Positions 56,155 through 64,000 of a DNA stretch of 64,000 bases are shown in pieces. Under the pieces are notes generated by a model, which was not told where the DNA came from, did no database searches, and saw only the letters and a program-made list of their open reading frames with translations. Where the stretch lies: the NCBI GenBank assembly GCA_030737835.1, contig CM060856.1, positions 2,452,952-2,516,951 of the forward strand, read 5' to 3'. Made by a program: the position numbers and the translations under genes. The stretch is from Acorus gramineus (lineage: Eukaryota > Streptophyta > Magnoliopsida > Acorales > Acoraceae). The stretch's first letter is position 1. Each line of letters begins with the position of its first letter.

Positions 56155-58417
56155 TGTTGTGTCTGTGTCATTTGGAGCGCTCTGTTTGAAAATTTGGGTA
56201 CATAATTTGTTTTTTCCTAGAAGTTATGTATTTCCAATTCGGTGTTTGGATTTGATTTTGTTAAAATGTCCAAGATGAAGAGGTTTAAATATGAGTTTAC
56301 TATGAGATGTCCAGTTTTGAGTTAGCTTTCACACAGAAGTGGAATTAGATCAACTGGATTCCTATATTAAAAGTTATGGGTATTTTTCCAAGTATACCCC
56401 GGGGAGGAAAATTCTGGCAGCAGCTCTGCTCGATGTTTAGCTCTAATTTCGGAATAGCTGGAGAGATTATTTGATCATGGAATAAACATGAAAGTTGTAG
56501 ATAATCTTCTTGGTTTTCCAACGAACTTAGAATTGAGCAATTCGGAGATATATCGAGGAAGTTATGGCTGTTCCAGTGAAGCTTGCACAGAATTTCTAGT
56601 CAAAGGGCGACTTAGTCTTTTCTCCTTAAGATATTTGTGAGCTAAATATCTCTCTCTCTCTCCCTTCTCACTTCCACGACCAGATTTCTTTTGCTCTCTT
56701 TCTCTCTTGCAAACACACCCACCAAGTGTTTGACAAAAATCCCCAAAGAGAAGAAGAGAAGGTGGAGGTGAAGGAAGAAGAGGAAGTTGGTTCATGTGTT
56801 GTTGTTTGTTCCCCTCTCTCTCAAGCTCCCTTTGCATGGATTTCCCCCCCCTGATTTTCAGCCGAAGAGGAGGCTGAGGAGGAGGCTGAGGTGGTGGTGG
56901 TGGTAGTGGCGGCGGTTGAGGTGGTCACGGGTGCGTCGAGGGCCCCCGAACCTCCCCCTTTTGTTCCCCCTCCAAGGTGAGCTCCTCCCCTTCTTTTCTT
57001 GGTTTTCTTGGCTTAAGGGGTTGGTTGGGAGGTCATGCATGCTAGGTAGATGGGTTAGGGTGTGTGTGAGGGGTTGGGGAGGGTTAAAATGGGGTTAGGG
57101 CAAAGTGGGCGCGCGTTGAGGGCTGTCTGCGCGCGGGCGCGCGCAGGCGGGCACAGGCGAGCGCAGGCGGGAGCTGGCGGGTGCGCAGACGCGCGCGGGA
57201 GCGTGCACGCGGGAGTGCGCGCTGGTGTGCGAGGGTGCAGGCGCGAGCGGGGGTGCGAGCGGGGGTGCGCGCGGGAGCGCGCAGGCGTGCGCGCGCGCGG
57301 CAAGGCGCCTGGGCATGTTGCCTGGGCGCGGGGCAAGGGACCAGTGCGTGCGCGTGCGTGCGTGCGCGTGCTGGGGCGTGCGCGGGGTGCTGCGCGGGGG
57401 GCGCAGTGCGCGCGGGGGCGCGCTGGGCTGGACGCGCGGTGCGCGCGGGCGCGCGCGAGCATGCGCGCACGTGCGACAGCGCGTCTGGGCGCGCGGGCAG
57501 GCGCGCGGCAGTGCGCCGATGGTGCCGGGGTGTGTGCGTGCGTGCGCATTCGTGCGTGCGCGTGCGGGGGGCCATGCGTGTGGCTGCCCGAGGGTTCGGG
57601 TAGGTGTCGGGGCACTCAGACTCGCGTGCGTACGTGCGTGCTCGCATGCGTGCGAGCCCGTATGCATGCTTGTCCGAGTATTGGGTATTTCTAATGTTTT
57701 CTTTGTATAAATTGTGTTGTTTCTCACCAGTTGGATGCCCCTACCTTGCAGATCTCGTCGGATGGGATGCGCGAGGTCCCGGGTTGTAAGGTGAGTGGTT
57801 TGATTCCAATCCCCCCCCCCCCCTCTCTAGGGATGCGCTCGACCCACATAGACGCGCGTCGTGTGTCGATGGGGGCCCCTAGCTAAATTATGTAGCCACC
57901 TGTGCATGCCTGATTATTATGATGTATCCATGCCACCTTAGGCCTTGCATGCTAGGGATATGCACCCATACATCATGTATAGAGGCCCGTACATGCCTGG
58001 ACACCATGTCCTGTACTTAAGAGCCTTGATCTATGCATGTTTTGCTATGATGTATCCATGCCACCTTAGACTTTGTATGCTAGGGATATGCACCCTTATA
58101 TCATGTATAGCGGCCTATGCATGCTTAGATACCAAGCCCCGAGCTATGCATCTTCCCATCTAGTTTAATCTAATTAAATCAGAATGTGAGCATGCCTTAG
58201 TGAATATTGTAACCTTGTGGTTATGATATATGTCTCCCCGCATCTTAGGGGATTATGTGAGCATTTAGTTGCAAGCATGCCTTAAAGAATATTATAACCC
58301 AGTTGTTATAATATATGCTTTCCCCGCATCTTAGTTATGCGCCCTGGTGGAATTCTGAAGAATTCATGTCATTTGTAGAGTTGAGATCGGTGTCGGCGGA
58401 TCCAAGTGGATCGTATC
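56155..58417 (-). mobile_element. Family D LTR, minus orientation, truncated
   Basis: The left end TGTTGTGTCTGTGTCATTTGGAGC is the inverse of the end of the solo LTR at 44546. The segment continues through the CpG-rich block to a GGATCCAAGTGGATCG phrase near 58400, where the next D copy begins in the opposite orientation. The remaining 0.8 kb of its sequence (toward TGTCACG) is missing here and probably lies after the nested copies, outside the window. Confidence 0.75.
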
Positions 58418-60662
58418 TGTCACGCCCCAGGGCGGCCGTCCCCGGGACGCGGCAAGTGTATATATGATATCAGCAGTCTAAACTGGAGGTCAATAACATA
58501 CTCTAAACAACAGCTAAAATGACAACACAGGCAAAAGCAGGGCTGACATGATATATACACAAATAGCGAAAGCTAAAAGACTGAGTCTGTAAATCAAAAC
58601 ATATCACAGACTCGATACATAATCAACTGTCCTGTGAGAGCCAATATACACGAATACATCCAAATATAATATACAAACGGTGCCCAAGCACGGAAATATA
58701 ATACATACAATCAAAAGAAAGGATGCTGATGGCCTCTAACACTCGCGGGACGTGGCGCTGCTCCGCTACTGATGAAGTCTCTCGGGGAGCTCCTCCTTCA
58801 GATCCGACTCAGTGATAACTGGAGAAAAATTATGCGAGGGGTGAGCCACACGCTCAGTGAATAGCACAACCCATGCATCACAATTTATATTAACCACAAA
58901 TAATTAATCAAGCCTCAAAGTGGTAGGAACTACACAATCCAGTGGGTCGCTACATCGCCGACCCACCACACCCTCACCCTCACCCCTCAATAGGTGACAT
59001 AGGATATTGGGACTGACTAGGCTGTTAATCACCCTTGGTCCACCGATAGTCTCTCCTCCACTCCATAGGCCGCTTGGCCACTCCCACACTTCAGCACAGT
59101 CCGAATCCAAATCAGGAGGTACCTACTGATGGGAGCCCTCTGACGGGATGGCCTTTCTAAGGCTGGGGCAGTCTCTACACGGATCCAACGAAGGGAACAG
59201 AAACAGCCTATCCATACGCATACGATCCACTCGGATCCGCCAACACCGATCTCAACTTATAAATTTCATGAATTCTTCAGAATTCCTCCAGGGCGCATAA
59301 CTAAGATGCGGGGAGACATATATTATAATATTATCAGGAAAAGAAACCTTGGGAGGCACCATGAGGTCCCGACATAGGATATCCCGACAACCAAACAAGG
59401 AACACGGAGTACCCTAGTCCGGGTCTCAATGCTGACCTCGCAAGGCCCCTTAATATTTTCTAAGGCATGCTAAAATACCATAGGTTCGCATTTAATTTAA
59501 TAAATTAAACTAGTAGGACACATGCATATGTCGAGGCTTCCTAGCATGAGAACAGGGTGACAGGATGCATGGCTCTTACACATATCCTAAGGGTGCAAGT
59601 CCCTAACATACAAAGCCTAGGGTAGCATGCATACTACATATTATCATGCTTGCATAGATTACATATTAAACCACTTAATATTAAACTATGCTGTCCCAGG
59701 GGAGGACGGTACACGTCCAATTGCATATAGCGCCTCCCTACTGGGTTGGGTTGTCCCACTCACCAATAACCGGGTCGTTGCGCGATCGTCCGTCAAGATC
59801 TGCAAGACAGGGGAATTAACTCGGTGAGTAAAATACACAAATATATACAAAAATACACTAAAATTCCCAACACTCGGACAAGCGTACATACGGCCCGTAC
59901 GCACGCGAGTCCGAGCACCCCGACTCACCCGAACCCCTGGGCAGCCGTACGCACAGCCACCCGACCCAGGCGCACAGCCGCGCCCCAGCCTGCGAGCCCA
60001 GACGCACTGCCGAGCCCCTGCCCGCATGCCCGGACACGCCTGCCGAGCTCCCCGGGTGCACCGCGCGCTCACTGCGCCCCAGCGCAGCAACCCGCACGCC
60101 CTGTGCCCCAGTGTAGCACCCCGCGCGCATCACCCGCTCGCTCACCGCGGGCGCACAGCACGCACCGCGCCTCTGCGCAGCGCTCTGCGCGCACGCCCCC
60201 GCACGGCCCCCTGCGCGCAGCACCCGCACGCGGCCCCGCGCGCACAGCACGCACTGCCCTCTGCGCAGCGCCCCACGCGCACACGCCCCCGCACGGCGCC
60301 CAGCGCGCAGCACCTGCACACTCCTGCTCAACCCGAGCGCACGCCCGCGCGCACTGCCAGCCTGCTCTGCCCGCCCTGCCTGCCAGCCCGCCTGCCTGCG
60401 CTGCCAGCCTACCCGAGACAACCCTACCACCTCCCCGACGGCCACCAATGGCCACCAACAGCCACCAACCGCCACCAACAGCCACCAACAGCCATGCATA
60501 CCCCCAAAAACACTTCCTAACATACATCTAAACAAGAAATGGAAGGAAAGAAAGCTTACCCTAGGAGAGGAAGAGAAGGGGAGGAAGAACGGGTGCTCTT
60601 CGCGCACCGATTCGCCACCTCCAAGACCACCACCACCAAGATCTCCCCTCAGCCAAAGCAAG
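58418..60662 (+). mobile_element. Family D LTR, plus orientation, interrupted
   Basis: Starts TGTCACGCCCC at 58418 inside the minus-strand copy, contains one 80-bp repeat unit and the CpG-rich block (59880-60440), and is cut at 60662 by another D copy. Its 3' part should continue beyond the window. The GC-rich 'ACCACC' part before the cut corresponds to about 43830 in copy 1. Confidence 0.75.
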
Positions 60663-63600
60663 TGTCACGCCCCAGGGCCGGCCGACCCCGGGACGCGGCA
60701 AGTGTATATATGATATCAGTAACAGGAGTTCAATAGCATACTCACACAACAGCTAAAAAGATAGCAAAAGCAGGGCTGACATGATATATACACCAATAGC
60801 GGAAGCTAAAAGACTGAATCTGTAATCCAAAAACATATTACAGACTCGATACATAATCAACTATCCTGTGAGAGCCAATATATACAATGACATCCAAATA
60901 CAATACAAACGCGTGCCCAAGCACAGAATAAAATACATACAATCACAAGGGATGCTGATAGCCTCTGATACTCGCGGGGATGTAGCGCTACTCCGCTACT
61001 GATGAAGTCCCTCGGGGAGCTCTTCCTCCAGATCCAACTCAGATGACACTGGAGAAAATATTATGCGAGGGGTGAGCCACACGCTCAGTGAACAGCACAA
61101 CCCATGCCCCACAATTTATATTAACCACCAGAATATTAACCCACAATCACATTATTAAAAGCCACAAAATGGCAACAGCTATACAGGCCAGGGGGTCGCT
61201 ATCGCCAACCCACTACACCCTCACCCTCACCCCTCAATATGGTGACATAGGATATTGGGACTGACTAGCCTGATAAACATCCATACACATCCATACACCC
61301 TCACCCTCACCCCTCAATAGGTGACATAGGATATTGGGACTAACAATCCAGTGGGTCGCTACATCGCCAACCCACTACACCCTCACCCTCACCCCTCAAT
61401 AGGTGACGTAGGATATTGGGACTAACTAGGCTGATGGTCGCCCTTGGCCCACTGATAGTCTCTCCCCACTCCGTAGGCTGTTTGGCCACTCCCACATTCA
61501 GCACAGTCCGAGTCCAAGATCAGGAGGTGCCTACTGATGGGAGCCCCTGCACGAGACAGTCTCTCTACGCCGGGGTAGTCTCTAAAGGATCCAACGAAGG
61601 GAACAGATCAGCCAATCCATCACATATGATCCACTCGGATCCGCTGACAAACACATCTCAACAACTCTAATGACATGAATTCCTCAGAATTCCTCCAGGG
61701 CGCATAACCAAGATGCGGGGAACATGTATAATAATAATAATAACAGGGGTATAATATTATTGGGAAAGAAACCTTGGGAGGGAAGCGTGAGGTCCCGATA
61801 TAGGACATCCCGACAACCAAACAAGGAACACGGAGTACCCTAGCACGGGTCTCAATGTTGACCTCGCAAGGCCCCTCCCTATAATATTATCTAAGGCATG
61901 CAATTAAACATATTCTAGCATTTAATTTAACAAATTAAACTAGTAGGACACATGCATAGGCCGAGGCTTCCTAGCATGATAACAAGGTGACAGGATGCAC
62001 GGCTCATACACAACCTAAGGGTGCAAGTCCCTAACATACAAGTCTAGGGTGGCATGCATTCTACATTTTTATCATGCTAGCATGGATTACACATCACAAC
62101 AAGTTAATATAATCCGTGGTGCCCCAGGGGAGGACGGTACATGCCCAAGTGCGTATACGCCTCCCTACTGGGTTGGATTGTCCCACTCACCGATAGTCAG
62201 GTCGTCGCGCGACCGTCCGTCAAGATCTGCAAGATAGGGTAATTAAATCGGTAAGTATAACACCCAAATAAATCCAAAAACACTTAAAAATACAAAATAC
62301 TCAGACAAGCGTACATACGGCCTGTACGCACACGAGCCCGAGCACCCCAACTCACTCCCGAACTCCCGGGCAGCCGCACGCACGGCCACCCACCCCGGGC
62401 GCACAGCCGAGCCCCGGCCCGCGCCCCCAGACGCCCTGCCGAGCTTAGCCCGCACGCCCGAACACCCTGCCAAAACCTCCCAGGTGCACCGCGCGCTCAC
62501 TGCGCCCCAGCGCAGCAACCCGCGCGCACACCCGCACACCCTGCGCGCCATCGCCTCGCTCCGCGCGCACCCCGTGCGTACCACCGGCTCGACCAGCCCC
62601 GGGTGCACCTGCGCGCACTGCGCCCCAGCGCAGCGCCCGCACACCTGCCCGCTCACACTCCCCGCTCGCACCCTACTCGCCCCGCGCGCACCGCGCCCTC
62701 CGCGCAGCACCCGCACACCACTCCGCTCACCACTCCGCGCGCGCAGCATGCCCTGCGCCCCTGCGCAGCGCTCCGCGCGCTCGCCATGCACTGCGCCCAG
62801 CGGGCCCAACCGCACGCGCCCAGCGAGCCCGTCAGCACACGCCCAGCGCGCCTGCCCGCAGCTCGCCCGCCTGCGCCTGCCTGCCTGCGCCTGACCGCCT
62901 GCGCCTGCCTACCTACGCGGGCCGCTGCCCGCATGCGCCCGACCAAGCTCCACCCGCGCGCACGCCCACGTGCACGCCCCCTGCTGCCCTGCCAGCACTG
63001 CCTGCGCTGCCCCCTGCCTGCCAGCCTACCTGAGCCATCCCTCCACCACTCCCACGGCCACCAACGGGCTCCAACCGCCACCGACGGCCACCCACAGCCA
63101 CCCCAACTCAAAAACATCATCCTAACAAGCATCTAAACAAGAAAGGAAGGAAAGAAAGCCTTACCCAAGGAAGGAAAGGAAGGGAAGGGGAGTTCAGTTG
63201 CTCTCCGCGCATCGAAACGCTTCTCCAAAGGCCTCCACCACCAAGCACTCCTTCCACCCTCAAAGGGGCTGAAATCAGAGGAGAAAAGAGGGGATTAGAG
63301 GGGGTCAAACTCGTCGGAACTCGAATCCGAGACCACCCATGGATAGATCGGGATGAGATCTAACCTTTCTCTTCTTTGTGTTTTTTATTTCAAGCACCCT
63401 AGGTGGCTCAAACTCAAGAAAAAGAGAGAGGGGGGAGAGAGAAATCAAGTGGAGAAGAAGATGAATAGTGGGGGGAGATATTTTTATCTCACTTATATAT
63501 AATCCACTCACTTAGATTAGGCTAAGCTAGGTTTAATTAGGGCTAAGAAAGGATTAGTGAGGGTTTAAGTGAGATTTGACTTGGGTCAACTCAACCACAA

Positions 63601-64000
63601 ATAAAAACAAAAGGGGTTGACCAAGTCCATGGGCCCACTTTGACCAAGTCCACTCTCCCAATGACTTCTCGCTCGGTCAAAACCCGGATACGCCCCGGAA
63701 CTGTGAAATTCTGAAACGTTACCGGAATTCGACAAAATTTTCGTGAGCGGCTTGGAATGGCACCAGGACACATAATATGCAGTTAGATTTTCAATCGGAG
63801 CCCTCAATCTCAGGGTGATAGCTAAAATCCTGAAATTTTAGCGGTTCCGATCGAGAAACAAAAAAAATCGAAAAACTGCCAGAATGGTCCAACGGTTACT
63901 AGAAGGTTAAAAGTGACACATATATAACAGCAAGGCTGAAAACAGAGGAGAAAAGAGGGTATGAGAAGGGGTCACACAGGTGGGAATTCGAATCCGAGAC
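60663..64000 (+). mobile_element. Family D LTR, plus orientation, running out of the window
   Basis: Starts TGTCACGCCCC at 60663, with several 80-bp repeat units (about 61200-61435) and a CpG-rich block (62310-63020). After 63120 it differs from copies 1 and 2 and looks like a subfamily. A 67-bp phrase ending TCGAATCCGAGAC occurs at 63267-63333 and again at 63934-64000. A GCAAG lies just before its start. Confidence 0.7.

Overview
The window is nuclear DNA of a flowering plant, probably a eudicot. The evidence is a host bHLH gene with plant-type GT-AG introns, the first exon of a heavy-metal-associated (HMA) protein, AT-rich intergenic DNA, and nested LTR retrotransposons making up well over half of the sequence. 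All calls come from reading the sequence and from recalled family features; no searches or alignments were run.

Layout. Positions 1-2765 hold the 5' end of a minus-strand Ogre/Tat-like element (A1: Gag fragment, leader, PBS-like site, 1.26-kb LTR with four hairpins). It interrupts B1 (2766-8102), the 3' part of a second family, whose LTR contains a 1.29-kb solo LTR of family A flanked by GACAC duplications. Positions 8103-13881 form a gene island with a minus-strand bHLH gene of the bHLH57/67/70 type (10929-12535) that carries an apparent one-base frameshift. B2 (13882-26200) is a nearly full-length Ty3/gypsy Tat-lineage element. Positions 26201-33127 are AT-rich intergenic DNA with small repeats, a SINE-like unit and a LINE-like 3' end. 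B3 (33746-48866) is a full-length relative of B2, inserted in a terminal-inverted-repeat element (E1) and itself interrupted by a 3.1-kb solo LTR of family D (41452-44546, GCAAG duplication). A second TIR element (E2, 49704-51880) is full of GTTACA/TGTAAC motifs. Near 54.3-55.5 kb there are possible exons of an unrecognised minus-strand gene. At 56025 the HMA gene begins and is cut off by a cluster of family D LTRs in opposite orientations that fills the rest of the window.

The most interesting system is in family B. Between integrase and the 3' LTR, each copy carries two genes on the strand opposite to gag-pol. aORF1 (about 420 codons, intronless) and aORF2 (about 730 codons in three exons) share an N-terminal block resembling the plant 'putative gypsy type transposon' family (Pfam PF04195, recalled) and a C-terminal GYRxGYxDxS motif. 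TATA boxes lie upstream on the minus strand in several copies. The aORF2 introns recur in different copies with phases that fit, which implies a spliced antisense gene carried by an LTR retrotransposon. Maize Grande has an antisense gene 23 at the same place, but I know of no description of this pair or of conserved antisense introns. The same stretch starts with an array of GAGGTCGCGC and GCACTC motifs that also occur at the LTR core promoter.

All copies seen are decayed (stop codons, frameshifts, one lost integrase Asp), so activity would have to come from copies elsewhere. The only likely host genes are the bHLH gene, the HMA exon and, weakly, the 54-55 kb exons.
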